Assembly (NCBI GenBank): GCA_016217545.1
Contig: JACRHT010000016.1
Coordinates: 310,001 to 374,000 of the forward strand
DNA from: Opitutia bacterium
Lineage (GTDB): Bacteria > Verrucomicrobiota > Verrucomicrobiia > Opitutales > Opitutaceae
DNA: 64,000 nt
Direction of reading: 5' to 3'
The translations under genes and the position numbers were made by a program. The notes beneath the pieces are model-generated. The model was not told where the DNA came from. It was given only the letters and a program-made list of their open reading frames with translations, and searched no databases. This document shows positions 34,416 through 44,213 of this stretch, one piece after another. Position 1 is the first letter of the stretch, and the number at the start of each line of letters is the position of its first letter.

Positions 34416-36830
34416 ATGCCCTCCAGCCTCCGCTCTCTCTTCCGCAACATCGCGCGCGCGCCGTTTCTCAGCGCCGTCATCATCGGCTCGCTGGCCGTCG
34501 GCGTCGGCGTGAACACCGTCATCTTCAGCTGGCTGCGCGAAGTGGCGTTCGATCCGCTGCCGGGCACCCGCAGCGCCGGACTCGTTTCCCTCGAGACGCT
34601 CGACGATACCGGCCGCTACGTCTCCACCTCGTGGCTCGAATACCTCGACCTCCGCGAACGCGTCCCGTCGCTGCCGGGCATCGCGCTCCAGCGCAACCGT
34701 CCGCTCACGCTCGGCGATGCGACGGCGGGCGAACGTGTGTCCGCGCAAATGGTGTCGGACAACTTCTTCGAAGTCCTCGGCGTCGCTCCCGGTCTCGGAC
34801 GATTCTTCCGCGCCGGCGAAGGCCTTCATGCCGGCGACGAGCCGACCGTCGTCCTCTCGCACGATTTCTGGCGCAAACGCTTCCACGCCGATCCGGCGAT
34901 CATCGGCCGCACCGTGCGGCTCAACGATCGCGTCTGCACCGTCGCGGGCGTCGCGCCGCGCGGCTTTTTCGGCGGACTAAACTCGGTGAGCTTCGACGTC
35001 TGGGTGCCCGCCGCCTTCGCCCGCGAGTTCCAACCCGGCAGCACCGAGCTCACCGACCGCAAAGCGCGCGGCTACACGATGCTCACGCGCCTGCCGCCCG
35101 GCGTCGGCGCGCCGCGCGTGCAGGGCGAACTCGATGCCGCCGCCCGCTTCCTCCTCGAATCCTACCCGGAAACCAATCGCGGCCTCGGCTACACGCTTCT
35201 GCCGCTCTGGCGCTCGCCTCGCGGCGGACAGGCGATGGTCCTCGCGCTGGCCACGCTCCAATTGTTTGCCGCCCTCGTCCTCGCGGTCGTGTGCGCCAAC
35301 ACCGCGGGCCTGCTCCTCGCCCAAGCCTCGACGCGCCGGCGCGAGATCGGCGTCCGCCTCGCGCTCGGCGCCTCGCCCCGCCGCATCTTGTTACAGCTCC
35401 TCGGCGAAAGCGTCACGCTGTCGGCTTGCGCGATCCTCGGCGGCTACCTCGTCGCCCTCTGGGGCGGCGACATTCTCCGCAACCTGCCGTTCTCGCTCCC
35501 CGGCAATTTGCACCTGCGCGTTGCCACCGAACTCAACTGGCCGGCCCTCGTCTTCGGCGGCGGCCTCGCGCTCGTCTGCGGAGTTTTGTTCGGCCTCGCC
35601 CCGGCTCTTCAACTCACACGCGCCGACGTCGTCGACTCGCTGCGCAACGGCTCCGGCGCCCTGCCCGGACGCAGCCGGCTCCGCGATACGCTCGTCATGC
35701 TCGAAGTCGCGCTCGCGGTCGTGCTTCTCGTGCTGGCGGGGCTCTACTCGCTCAGTTTCCGCCGCGCCCTCGCGGCCAATCCCGGCTTCGACGTCGATCG
35801 CGTCCTCCTCGCATCCCTCGACCTCGGGGCCAAGGGCTACAACGGCGCGCGCACGCGCGCGTTCACGCCCGATCTGTTGCGCCGGCTCCGCGAGACGCCG
35901 GGCATCACCGGTGCCTCCGTCAGCAACAGCGTGCTCCTCGACCTCCACGGTCTGCCGACCGGCGTGATCGCCGTCGCAGGCTATCCGTTCGATGGCACGG
36001 CGAAGATCCGCTACGCCTTCGCCTCGCCGGGACACCTGCAAACCCTCGGCATGCCGCTGCGCGCCGGCACCGACCTCACGCCGCTCGAGCGGGCCGACCT
36101 GCCCGTCGACGCCGTCATCAACGAGCGCATGGCGCAGCTCTACTGGCCGGACGTCTCGCCGCTCGGACGCAAGTTCATCGTCAACGACACCGAATACATC
36201 GTCAGCGGCGTCGTGCGCGACGCCCGCTACGAATTCCTCAACGAGGCGCCCTTGCCGCTCGCGTGGCTCACGGTGCGCTCGCGCACGCTGGTGCAGCCTG
36301 TCCTGCACATCCGCAGCGACGGCGATCCGCGCGCCACGCTCGGCGCCGTGCGCGATGCCTTGCGGCAGGTCGATCCCGCGCTGCCGCTCCTCGAAATCCG
36401 CACTCTCGCGCAACACGTCGAAAACAACCTGATCACACAGCGCATGCCCGCGCAGATGCTCGCCTTCCTCGGCCCGCTCTCCCTCGTGCTCGCCGCCATC
36501 GGCCTCTACGCCGTCATCGCCTACGCCCTGGCCCAGCGCACGCGCGAGATCGGCGTGCGCATCGCGCTGGGTTCATCCACGGGTCGGGTCGTCGGCCTCA
36601 TGGTTTGGCAAGGCATGCGCGTCGTCCTGATCGGCGGCGCAGCCGGTTGGGTCGTGGCGCTGACGATCGGCTATTTTCTGCAACGCCGCCTCGTGGGTGT
36701 GCACTTCGGCGAACCGATCGTGTATGCAGGCGTGCCGCTGCTCCTGCTCGGCGTCACTGCGCTCGCGTGCTGGCTTCCCGCGCGCCGCGCCGCCCACGTC
36801 GACCCGATGGTCGCGCTGCGCTCCGAATGA
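34416..36830 (+). CDS. ADOP-type duplicated permease 11
   Basis: 804 residues, starting MPSSLRSLFRNIARAPF, a shorter and less typical N-terminus. The middle helix (VCANTAGLLLAQASTRRREIGVR) has ANTAGL in place of ANVANL, and the first periplasmic domain carries SDNFFEVLGVAPGLGRFFRAGE. The second half reads GLYAVIAYALAQRTREIGVRIALG and ends PARRAAHVDPMVALRSE. It begins 21 nt after the previous stop. A 138-nt gap with a perfect hairpin follows, so the transcript of members 7-11 may end or be controlled there. Confidence 0.93.
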   Translation: MPSSLRSLFRNIARAPFLSAVIIGSLAVGVGVNTVIFSWLREVAFDPLPGTRSAGLVSLETLDDTGRYVSTSWLEYLDLRERVPSLPGIALQRNRPLTLGDATAGERVSAQMVSDNFFEVLGVAPGLGRFFRAGEGLHAGDEPTVVLSHDFWRKRFHADPAIIGRTVRLNDRVCTVAGVAPRGFFGGLNSVSFDVWVPAAFAREFQPGSTELTDRKARGYTMLTRLPPGVGAPRVQGELDAAARFLLESYPETNRGLGYTLLPLWRSPRGGQAMVLALATLQLFAALVLAVVCANTAGLLLAQASTRRREIGVRLALGASPRRILLQLLGESVTLSACAILGGYLVALWGGDILRNLPFSLPGNLHLRVATELNWPALVFGGGLALVCGVLFGLAPALQLTRADVVDSLRNGSGALPGRSRLRDTLVMLEVALAVVLLVLAGLYSLSFRRALAANPGFDVDRVLLASLDLGAKGYNGARTRAFTPDLLRRLRETPGITGASVSNSVLLDLHGLPTGVIAVAGYPFDGTAKIRYAFASPGHLQTLGMPLRAGTDLTPLERADLPVDAVINERMAQLYWPDVSPLGRKFIVNDTEYIVSGVVRDARYEFLNEAPLPLAWLTVRSRTLVQPVLHIRSDGDPRATLGAVRDALRQVDPALPLLEIRTLAQHVENNLITQRMPAQMLAFLGPLSLVLAAIGLYAVIAYALAQRTREIGVRIALGSSTGRVVGLMVWQGMRVVLIGGAAGWVVALTIGYFLQRRLVGVHFGEPIVYAGVPLLLLGVTALACWLPARRAAHVDPMVALRSE

Positions 36831-36923
36831 TCACAGCTCGTTCTTTTGCCTCCCTGTCACGTCCGCCCGCTCCCGTGTTTCCCGTCCGCCGTCGCCGTGC
36901 GCGAAAACTGACGGTCGCGCCGC

Positions 36924-36949
36924 GGGCGAAGTAATTTCCTACTTCGCCC
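36924..36949. promoter_or_regulatory. perfect 10-bp inverted repeat upstream of permease 12
   Basis: GGGCGAAGTA (36924-36933) and its exact complement TACTTCGCCC (36940-36949) are separated by 6 nt. No T-tract follows, so it is a poor terminator. It ends 19 nt before the ATG at 36969, where it could be a repressor operator or an mRNA hairpin over the ribosome binding site. Confidence 0.55.
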
Positions 36950-36968
36950 CACGCTGATCCTACCCGCC

Positions 36969-39428
36969 ATGATGACCCTGCGCCTCGCCTTCCGCTCGCT
37001 GCTGAGAAATCCTGGCTTCACCGCCACCGTCGTGCTCGTCCTCGCGCTCGGCATCGGCGCCACCACCGCCATCTTCAGCGTCATCCACGCGGTGCTGCTC
37101 CACCCGTTCCCCTACAAGCAGGGCAACGAGATCCTCTTCGTCGCCTCGATGCGCACCACCGAGCCGGACAGCCAGTTTTCCGTCACCTACCCGGATTTCC
37201 TCGACTGGCAAAAGGCCGCGCAGTCCACTGAGGAACTCGTCTACGCCGGCGCCGACGCGGTGACGCTCACCGGCATTCCCGAACCGGCTTCGCTCCGCAA
37301 CGCCACCATCTCCTCCGGCGCCTGGTCGCTGCTCGGCATGCAGCCGATTCTCGGCCGCGTCTTCACCGCCGACGAAGATCGCCCCTCCGCCACGCCTGTC
37401 GTCGTGCTCAGCCACGCCACGTGGAAGAACCGCTTCGCGTCCGATCCGGCGATTCTCAACCGGATCATCCAGCTCAACGGCGTCGCCCACACCGTCATCG
37501 GCGTCATGCCGCCCAATTTCAAATTCTGGGCCGGCGACATCTGGACTCCCGTCGGCCTAAACGCCGGCACGCCCATCCTCCAAAGCCGCGTGCTGCGCAC
37601 CGACGCCTGGGTCGTCACGCGCCCGAAGCCGGGCAAGACCATGGAGGACGTCCGCGCCGAGCTGAACGTCATCGCCGCGCAGATCGCGCAGCAACACCCG
37701 GACACCAACAAGGACGTGGGCGTCCGCCTCGAGCGCCTCGCCGCCAACACCGGCTCCCAACTGCGCGACCCGCTCATGATCCTCCTCGCCGCCGTCGGTG
37801 GTGTGCTGCTCATCGCTTGCGCCAACGTCGCCAATCTGCTCCTCGCGCGCACCACCGCGCGCCGCCGCGAGTTCGCCCTGCGCGCCGCCCTCGGCGCCGA
37901 TCGCGGCCAGTTGCTCCGGCAAACCCTCCTCGAGGGCGTGCCGCTCGCGCTCCTCGGCGGTCTCGCCGGCGTGGTCCTCGCTTACTGGGGACTCGAGGCG
38001 ATCCTCGCCGTGATCCCCGCCGACGCCGTGCCGGCCGAGTCCGAGATTCGCGTTAACGGCCTCGTCCTGCTCTTCTCACTCGCCGTCACGCTCGGCACTT
38101 TGCTGCTCTTCGCGCTCTTCCCCGCGCTCGAAGGCTCTCGCGCCGCACTCGCGCCCGGGCTCGCGGACGACGCACGCGGCACCGCCAGCGCGCGCACCGG
38201 CCGCGTCCGCTCCGGCCTCATCGTCGCAGAAGTCGCCCTCTCGCTCATGCTGCTCGTCGCCGCCGGGCTTCTCCTGCGGAATTTCGCGCGACTCCAGCGC
38301 GTCGATCTCGGTTTCGACCGCGAGCACCTCCTCGTCATTCCCATCCAGCTGCCCGAGTCGCGCTACGCCTCCACCGAGCAATCGACACAGTTTTTCGAGG
38401 CCGCCGTCGAGCGGCTCCGCCAGCTTCCTGTCGTCGCTTCCGTCGCACACTCCACCAATGTTCCGATGATGGGCGGCAGCGGCATGCCGCTGGTCGTCGA
38501 AGGCAAAACCTACAACTCGCTCGACGACCTGCAGAGCGTCCAGTTCACCTTCGGCACCGCCGACCTCCTCCGCGCCCAGGGCATCCGCCTCAAACGCGGC
38601 CGCGGCCTCGAGCCCACCGACACCGCCGGTTCGCAACCGGTGATCCTGCTCAACGAGGCCGCCGTGAAGCGCTTCCTGCCCGACGGCGATCCGCTCGGCA
38701 AACGGGTCATGCTCGGCGTTCCCGAACATCTCAACAAGGGCGGCATCCTCCCATCCGAACTGTCGAAAACCCAATGGGCCACCGTCGTCGGTGTCGTCGA
38801 GAACGTCCGCCATTTCGGTCCAGTGAGCAGCGATATATTCTCAGCTTACGCTCCGCTGCGCCAGGCGTGGGACTTCCCGCCGCTGCGCCGCGCGGGCTTC
38901 CTGCTCGTCCGCACAAAGGGCGCGCCGCTCGACGCGGTCCCGATGGTCCGCTCCACCCTCCGCGCCCTCGATCCCAATCTCCCCGTCGAACGCATCACGA
39001 CGATGGATCTCACGCTGCGGGATTTCCTCCGCGGCACGCGCTTCAACACGCTCCTTCTCGGCCTGTTCGCCGGCACCGCCCTCGCTCTCGCGGCGGTCGG
39101 CATCTACGGCGTCGTCGCGTGGAACGTCACGCAACGCACGCGCGAGATCGGCGTCCGCCTCGCCCTCGGCGCCGAGCCGCGCGCCATCCTGCGCCTCGTC
39201 ATTTCCCAATCCATGCGCGTCGTCGCCCTCGGCCTCGTGCTCGGACTCGCCGGCGCGCTCGCCACCACGCGTTTCCTCCAGTCGCAGCTCGCCAACCTCA
39301 GCGCGTTCGACCCCTGGACGTTCGGCGTGGTCGTCGTCGTGCTCGCCGTCTCCGCGCTGCTCGCCTGCTGGCTGCCCGCCCACCGTGCCACGAAGGTGAA
39401 CCCCGTCGACGCCCTCCGCGCCGAATAG
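36969..39428 (+). CDS. ADOP-type duplicated permease 12
   Basis: 819 residues, starting MMTLRLAFRSLLRNPGF (the second ATG at 36972 is equally possible). It carries the YPDFLDWQKA segment in the first periplasmic domain and [30 protein letters not shown] in two adjoining parts of the middle region. In the second half the signature is IYGVVAWNVTQRTREIGVR. C-terminus PAHRATKVNPVDALRAE. It stands apart from its neighbours: 138 nt upstream and 147 nt downstream are free of genes, and both gaps contain a hairpin. It may therefore be its own transcription unit. Confidence 0.93.
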   Translation: MMTLRLAFRSLLRNPGFTATVVLVLALGIGATTAIFSVIHAVLLHPFPYKQGNEILFVASMRTTEPDSQFSVTYPDFLDWQKAAQSTEELVYAGADAVTLTGIPEPASLRNATISSGAWSLLGMQPILGRVFTADEDRPSATPVVVLSHATWKNRFASDPAILNRIIQLNGVAHTVIGVMPPNFKFWAGDIWTPVGLNAGTPILQSRVLRTDAWVVTRPKPGKTMEDVRAELNVIAAQIAQQHPDTNKDVGVRLERLAANTGSQLRDPLMILLAAVGGVLLIACANVANLLLARTTARRREFALRAALGADRGQLLRQTLLEGVPLALLGGLAGVVLAYWGLEAILAVIPADAVPAESEIRVNGLVLLFSLAVTLGTLLLFALFPALEGSRAALAPGLADDARGTASARTGRVRSGLIVAEVALSLMLLVAAGLLLRNFARLQRVDLGFDREHLLVIPIQLPESRYASTEQSTQFFEAAVERLRQLPVVASVAHSTNVPMMGGSGMPLVVEGKTYNSLDDLQSVQFTFGTADLLRAQGIRLKRGRGLEPTDTAGSQPVILLNEAAVKRFLPDGDPLGKRVMLGVPEHLNKGGILPSELSKTQWATVVGVVENVRHFGPVSSDIFSAYAPLRQAWDFPPLRRAGFLLVRTKGAPLDAVPMVRSTLRALDPNLPVERITTMDLTLRDFLRGTRFNTLLLGLFAGTALALAAVGIYGVVAWNVTQRTREIGVRLALGAEPRAILRLVISQSMRVVALGLVLGLAGALATTRFLQSQLANLSAFDPWTFGVVVVVLAVSALLACWLPAHRATKVNPVDALRAE

Positions 39429-39474
39429 CGCGCGCACGCGATCGGTTCGCACGCGCCCACTCATCCCGCGGATT

Positions 39475-39495
39475 GCAGTGCTCGTCCTGCACTGC
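39475..39495. promoter_or_regulatory. 7-bp perfect inverted repeat in the gap before permease 13
   Basis: GCAGTGC (39475-39481) and GCACTGC (39489-39495) flank a 7-nt spacer in the 147-nt gap between permeases 12 and 13. There is no T-tract. The size fits a dimeric repressor site as well as a weak hairpin. It is 80 nt upstream of the next start codon. Confidence 0.4.
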
Positions 39496-39575
39496 GGCGG
39501 CCTGTCCGCTGTCGCGTTGCCCACCCCGGCGCGCCGCGCCATCAAACGCGCGCCCCTCCCCGCCCCAGCCCGCCC

Positions 39576-41996
39576 ATGCATTCGCTCAAGACCGCTTTCC
39601 GTTCGCTCCTGAAATCGCCCGGCTTCACCGCCGTCGCCGTCCTCACCATCGCCGTCGGCATCGGCGCCAACACCACGCTGTTCACGCTCTTCGACCGCCT
39701 GATGCTCAACCCCGTCTCGTTCCCCGAGCCCTCGCGCCTCGTGGCCGTGTGGGCGGTGAACAACGAGCGGCAATTCGTCGCGCCCGCGATCTCGTGGCCG
39801 CGTTTCGAAGAACTCCATCGCTCCACCGGGAGTGTTTTCGAGTCGCTCACGACGTCGTCGTTCGACTCCCACACGCTCACCGGCAACGGCGAGCCGGAGC
39901 AGGTCACGGTGCTGCGCGTCACCGCCGATTTCTTTTCCACGATCGGGATCAAGCCGGCGCGCGGTCGCGCCTTCACCCGCGAGGAGGACCTGCCCAACGG
40001 CGCCGCCGTCGTCATCCTCGCCCACGAATACTGGCAAACGCGCTTCGGCGGTCGCGAGTCGATCCTCGGCGAGAACATCATGCTCAGCGGCACGCCGCAC
40101 CAAGTCATCGGCATCATGCCGCCGCGCCTCGGCAACCCGTTCGTCGGCGCGCAGGTTTTCGTTCCGCGCGTCTTCGAAGTCGGCGGACTCCAGCCCGCGC
40201 AGATCCAGGCCGGCGCCGGCTACACGCAGGCGCTCGGCCGCCTGCGTCCGGGCGTGACGCTCGAGCAAGCCCGCGCCGCCTGCGCCGCACACGACCGCGC
40301 TTACCGCGAGCAGTTCGCCTCGCGCCTCGACGCCGACAACCAGATGGACCCGCGCGCGTTCACCGAGACGCTCGTCAGCGGACTGCGGCCGACGATGCGC
40401 ATGATGCTGGGTGTCGTCGCGTTCGTCCTACTCATCGCCTGCGCCAACGTCGCCAGCCTCTTCCTCGGCCGCCTCTCCGCCCGGCAAAAGGAGATCGCGG
40501 TCCGCCAGTCCCTTGGCGCCACGCGTGGCATGCTCGTGCGCCAATTCCTTGTCGAAAGCCTCCTCTTCAGCGTCGTGGCGGGCGGGCTCGGCGTGCTGCT
40601 CGCCATCTGGTCGCTCTCCGGCATCCGCAGCCTCCTCGCCAACCAACTCCCGCCCGACACGCAACTCGGCGTGAGCCTCCCCGCACTCGTCGCGACCGTC
40701 GGCGTGACATTCCTCGTCGGCGTGCTGATCGGGCTCTTTCCCGCGTGGCAGGCTTCGCAAGTCGAGCTCACCGAAACGCTCAAGGACTCCTCGCGCGGTT
40801 CCTCCGGCGGCCCGCGCGGCAAACGCTTCCGCGGCGCGCTTGTCGTGGCGGAAGTGGCGCTCTCGGTCGCCTTGCTCGTCGGTTCGGGCCTGTTGCTCGC
40901 GTCGTTCCTGAAACTCCAGCGCACGCCGCCGGGCTTCTCGCCGCGCGGCGTGGCCGCCGCGTTTGTCGGATTGCCCAACACGCGCTACCGCACCGGCGCG
41001 GAGCAGGCGGAATTTTTCCGGGCCGTCATTGAGCGACTCCAGTCGATGCCACAGATCGAATCCGCCGCCGCCGTCATCGGCCTGCCACTCAGCGGCAACC
41101 TCCCGCGTGCGCCCTACACCGTCGGCACCGACGCCGCGCTGCCCCTCCCGCAGCGCCCGCTCGCCGGCCTGCGCATCGTCACTCCCGGTTACTTGAAAAC
41201 CCTCGGCATCCCGCTCCGCGAGGGCCGCGACTTCACCGACCTCGACCGCCAGGGCGCACCGGGCGTCTGCCTGATCAATGAATCCTTCGCGCGCCGCCTC
41301 TTCCCCGGCCAGAGCGCGCTGGGTAAAGTCATCCGTCGCGGCCGCGACGCGGAGTTCGCCCACGAAATCGTCGGCGTCGTGGCCGACGTGCGCTCGCTCG
41401 GCCTCGGCCAGCCGCCGTCGGACGAAGTTTTCTACCCACTCGCCCAATTGCCGCGCCCTGGACTCGCGATCGTGGCGCGCACGGCGGGCGACGCGGCGGG
41501 CTTGCAGGCGATCATCCGGTCCGCCGTCGCGTCGGTCGATCGCGACCAACCCGTATCGTTCTTCCAAACGATGGAGAACTTGCTCCAGCAGAGCCTCGGT
41601 TTTCAACGGATCGTCGCCTCGCTCACCACGCTCTTCGCCGGCATCGCGCTCGTCCTCGCCGCCGTCGGTCTTTACAGCGTGCTGGCCTACTCCGTGGCGC
41701 AGCGCACCGGCGAGATCGGCATTCGGATGGCGCTCGGGGCGGCACGCAGCGATGTCGTGGCGATGATCGTGCGGCAGGGCCTCGGGCTCGTCGCCATCGG
41801 CTTGGGCGTCGGTCTCGCGGGCGCCGCTGGCCTCGCGCACCTGCTCTCGACGCTGCTCTACGAAGTCCGCCCGTTCGAGCCCGCCGTCTACGCCGTCGTC
41901 ACCGTCGTGTTCGCCGTCGTCGCGGTGCTGGCCTGCCTGTTGCCGTCGTGGCGCGCGAGCCGCGTCGATCCCTTGGTCGCGCTGCGCACCGAGTGA
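39576..41996 (+). CDS. ADOP-type duplicated permease 13
   Basis: 806 residues, starting MHSLKTAFRSLLKSPGF; last member of the array. Its SARQKEIAVRQSLGA, ETLKDSSRG and AQRTGEIGIRMALGA blocks place it with members 8 and 9, although it is separated from them by three other permeases. C-terminus PSWRASRVDPLVALRTE. The periplasmic domain has FESLTTSSFDSHTLTGNGEPEQVTVLRVT. No ATPase or regulator gene follows; the next gene, 54 nt downstream, encodes an exported TPR protein. Confidence 0.93.
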   Translation: MHSLKTAFRSLLKSPGFTAVAVLTIAVGIGANTTLFTLFDRLMLNPVSFPEPSRLVAVWAVNNERQFVAPAISWPRFEELHRSTGSVFESLTTSSFDSHTLTGNGEPEQVTVLRVTADFFSTIGIKPARGRAFTREEDLPNGAAVVILAHEYWQTRFGGRESILGENIMLSGTPHQVIGIMPPRLGNPFVGAQVFVPRVFEVGGLQPAQIQAGAGYTQALGRLRPGVTLEQARAACAAHDRAYREQFASRLDADNQMDPRAFTETLVSGLRPTMRMMLGVVAFVLLIACANVASLFLGRLSARQKEIAVRQSLGATRGMLVRQFLVESLLFSVVAGGLGVLLAIWSLSGIRSLLANQLPPDTQLGVSLPALVATVGVTFLVGVLIGLFPAWQASQVELTETLKDSSRGSSGGPRGKRFRGALVVAEVALSVALLVGSGLLLASFLKLQRTPPGFSPRGVAAAFVGLPNTRYRTGAEQAEFFRAVIERLQSMPQIESAAAVIGLPLSGNLPRAPYTVGTDAALPLPQRPLAGLRIVTPGYLKTLGIPLREGRDFTDLDRQGAPGVCLINESFARRLFPGQSALGKVIRRGRDAEFAHEIVGVVADVRSLGLGQPPSDEVFYPLAQLPRPGLAIVARTAGDAAGLQAIIRSAVASVDRDQPVSFFQTMENLLQQSLGFQRIVASLTTLFAGIALVLAAVGLYSVLAYSVAQRTGEIGIRMALGAARSDVVAMIVRQGLGLVAIGLGVGLAGAAGLAHLLSTLLYEVRPFEPAVYAVVTVVFAVVAVLACLLPSWRASRVDPLVALRTE

Positions 41997-42050
41997 GGGC
42001 ACTTTCGGCTTCTCGCGTGGTCTGAATTGGCCCATCTCCTTTCACCCTCC

Positions 42051-42902
42051 ATGCGCCCTCTCGCCCTCCTCCTGCTCGCCGCCACCACGCTCTCGGCCTC
42101 GCCCGCGTTCGACGCCGCCGTCGATCTCTACAAGCAGCGCAAAGACGCCGAAGCGCGCGCTGCGTTCGAGTCCCTCCGCAAGGCGGAGCCGAAGAACGCC
42201 GAAGTCCCCTACTACCTCGGCCGCCTCGACCTGCGCGCCAAGAAGGTCGACGACGCCGTCGAGCACTTCCAAGCCGCGATCGCACTCGATGGCTCGAACA
42301 GCACCTATCACCTCGAACTCGGCGGCGCCTACGGCAATCAGGCCCAGACCGCGGGGCTGCTGAGCAAAGCCTCCCTCGCCAGCAAAGCGCGCACGGAATT
42401 CGAAAAGGCCGTCGCCCTCGATCCGCAGAGCTTCGAGGCGCAGAGCGCGCTCTTCCAGTATTACATGCAGGCTCCCGGCTTCATGGGCGGCGGATTCGAC
42501 AAGGCCCTCGCGCAATCCGAGGTGCTCATCAAACTCGACCCCATCCGCGGCAAGAACGCCAAGGCTGGCCTGCTCATGCGCGAGAAGAAGTTCGACGAGG
42601 CCTTCGCGATCTTCGACGAGATGCTCCGCGCCAACGCCGACGACTACGCCGCGCTCTACGGCCTCGGCCGCATGGCGGCGGAGTCGGGCCAGCGCCTCGA
42701 AGCCGGCCTCGCGCACCTCCAGAAATGCCTCACGATGACGCCGCCCGCCGGCACGCCGTCCCACGCCGCCGCGAACTGGCGCATCGGCAACATCCACGAG
42801 AAGAAAGGCGACAAGGCCGCCGCTCGCGCCGCCTATCAAGCCGCCCTCGCCCTCGACCCGAAGTTCCAGCCGGCGATCGACTCGTTGAAGAAGCTCGGCT
42901 GA
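42051..42902 (+). CDS. exported TPR protein
   Basis: 283 residues from the ATG at 42051 (the frame is open to 42027, but MRPLALLLLAATTLSASPA is a clear signal peptide). The mature protein is a set of tetratricopeptide repeats: AAVDLYKQRKDAEARAAFESL, then LGRLDLRAKKVDDAVEHFQAAIALD, KARTEFEKAVALDPQSFEAQSAL, KFDEAFAIFDEMLRAN and GDKAAARAAYQAALALDPKF. It probably acts as an adaptor in the cell envelope. The partner is unknown. It follows the last permease by 54 nt and may share its transcript. Confidence 0.85.
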   Translation: MRPLALLLLAATTLSASPAFDAAVDLYKQRKDAEARAAFESLRKAEPKNAEVPYYLGRLDLRAKKVDDAVEHFQAAIALDGSNSTYHLELGGAYGNQAQTAGLLSKASLASKARTEFEKAVALDPQSFEAQSALFQYYMQAPGFMGGGFDKALAQSEVLIKLDPIRGKNAKAGLLMREKKFDEAFAIFDEMLRANADDYAALYGLGRMAAESGQRLEAGLAHLQKCLTMTPPAGTPSHAAANWRIGNIHEKKGDKAAARAAYQAALALDPKFQPAIDSLKKLG

Positions 42903-42989
42903 GCCGCACGGTCATCGCTGCGGGCGGCCTCCGGACGCCGCCGCCTCTCGCCACTTGCCTACCGCAACGCACGCGCGCACCTTACGCGC

Positions 42990-44213
42990 ATGTCCACCGG
43001 CCTCGCGCCTGAAGTCTCCGAATTCCTCGCCCTGCTCGACGCGAGCGTGCGCGACGGCACCTTCACGCGCCTCACGCTCGGCAAACCCCGCGGCGGCGAC
43101 GACGCGACGCTCCAAAACGTCTTCGTCCGCCCCGTGCGCCTGAAATCCGGCGCGCACCTGAGCTTTCTCTGGCGCCACGACCGCCGCGACCTCACGAAAA
43201 ACATCCCGCCCGCCGACGGCATCATCGAAGTCGGCCGGCTCGTCGGCACGATCTTCCACAGCGCCCACCTCTTCATCGGCGCGCGCACCGCGCAGCTCGA
43301 GTTCAACAAGAAGGGCGAACCGCGCCTCACCTTCGGCAAGAACACGCCGCCCGCCGCCGCGAAACTCGTGCGCGAAGACGCCCACGATCGCACCAAAGCC
43401 CGCCTGCTGCCCGTCTCGAGCCATGACTGGTTGCACGCCCTCGGCGTCACCAACTCGACCGGCATCGTGCGCGAAGGCATGGCCGACAAGCATCGGCAAA
43501 TCCACAAGTTCGTCGAACTCCTCCACCACCTCGTCGCCGACGCCACGCTGCCGCACGACCGGCCGATCGAGATCGCCGACATGGGCTGCGGCAAGGGCTA
43601 CCTCACCTTCGCCACGCACGACTACTTCGATCGCGTCGCCAAGCGCTCGGTTCGCGTGTGCGGCGTCGAGTTGCGCCCGGAACTCGTCGAGCAGTGCAAC
43701 ACCCTCGCGCACGACACCGACCGCGAAAAACTCTCCTTCGTCCGCGGCACCATCCAGGAGGCCACGCTGCCCGCGCCCGACGTGCTCATCGCGCTCCACG
43801 CCTGCGACACCGCGACGGACGACGCCATCGCGCGCGGCCTCGCCGCCGGCAGCGCGCTGATCGTCACCGCGCCCTGCTGCCAGAAGGAACTCCGCCCGCA
43901 GCTCCGCGCCGCGCCCGTGCTCGCCCCCGCGCTGCGGCACGGCATTTTCCAGGAACGCCACGCGGAATTCGCCACCGACGCCCTGCGCGCACTGCTGCTC
44001 GAATGGGCCGGCTACGACACGAAGGTGTTCGAGTTCATCTCGACCGAGCACACGGCGAAGAACCTCATGATCGCCGCGACCAAACGCACCCGCGCCGATA
44101 GCGCCGACGAACGCGCCGAGCGGGCGCAGGCCGTTCGCGCGCTGGCGGAATTCTACGGCGTGAAACGCCAGGCGCTCGCCGCCCATCTCGACTTCGCGCT
44201 GTCGTTGCCGTGA
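42990..44213 (+). CDS. SAM-dependent methyltransferase (METTL25/Methyltransf_32-like)
   Basis: 407 residues. The C-terminal half has the class I methyltransferase core: the glycine motif ADMGCGKGYLTFA, the acidic end of strand 2 (CGVELRPELVEQCN), and DVLIALHACDTATDDAIARG. It is followed by APCCQKELR, a cysteine pair characteristic of the Methyltransf_32 group that includes eukaryotic METTL25/RRNAD1. The N-terminal ~190 residues are an additional domain (FVRPVRLKSGAHLSFLWRHD, TKNIPPADG) found with this core in bacteria. Probably an RNA or protein methyltransferase; the substrate is not known. The stop overlaps the start of the next gene by 4 nt. Confidence 0.85.
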   Translation: MSTGLAPEVSEFLALLDASVRDGTFTRLTLGKPRGGDDATLQNVFVRPVRLKSGAHLSFLWRHDRRDLTKNIPPADGIIEVGRLVGTIFHSAHLFIGARTAQLEFNKKGEPRLTFGKNTPPAAAKLVREDAHDRTKARLLPVSSHDWLHALGVTNSTGIVREGMADKHRQIHKFVELLHHLVADATLPHDRPIEIADMGCGKGYLTFATHDYFDRVAKRSVRVCGVELRPELVEQCNTLAHDTDREKLSFVRGTIQEATLPAPDVLIALHACDTATDDAIARGLAAGSALIVTAPCCQKELRPQLRAAPVLAPALRHGIFQERHAEFATDALRALLLEWAGYDTKVFEFISTEHTAKNLMIAATKRTRADSADERAERAQAVRALAEFYGVKRQALAAHLDFALSLP

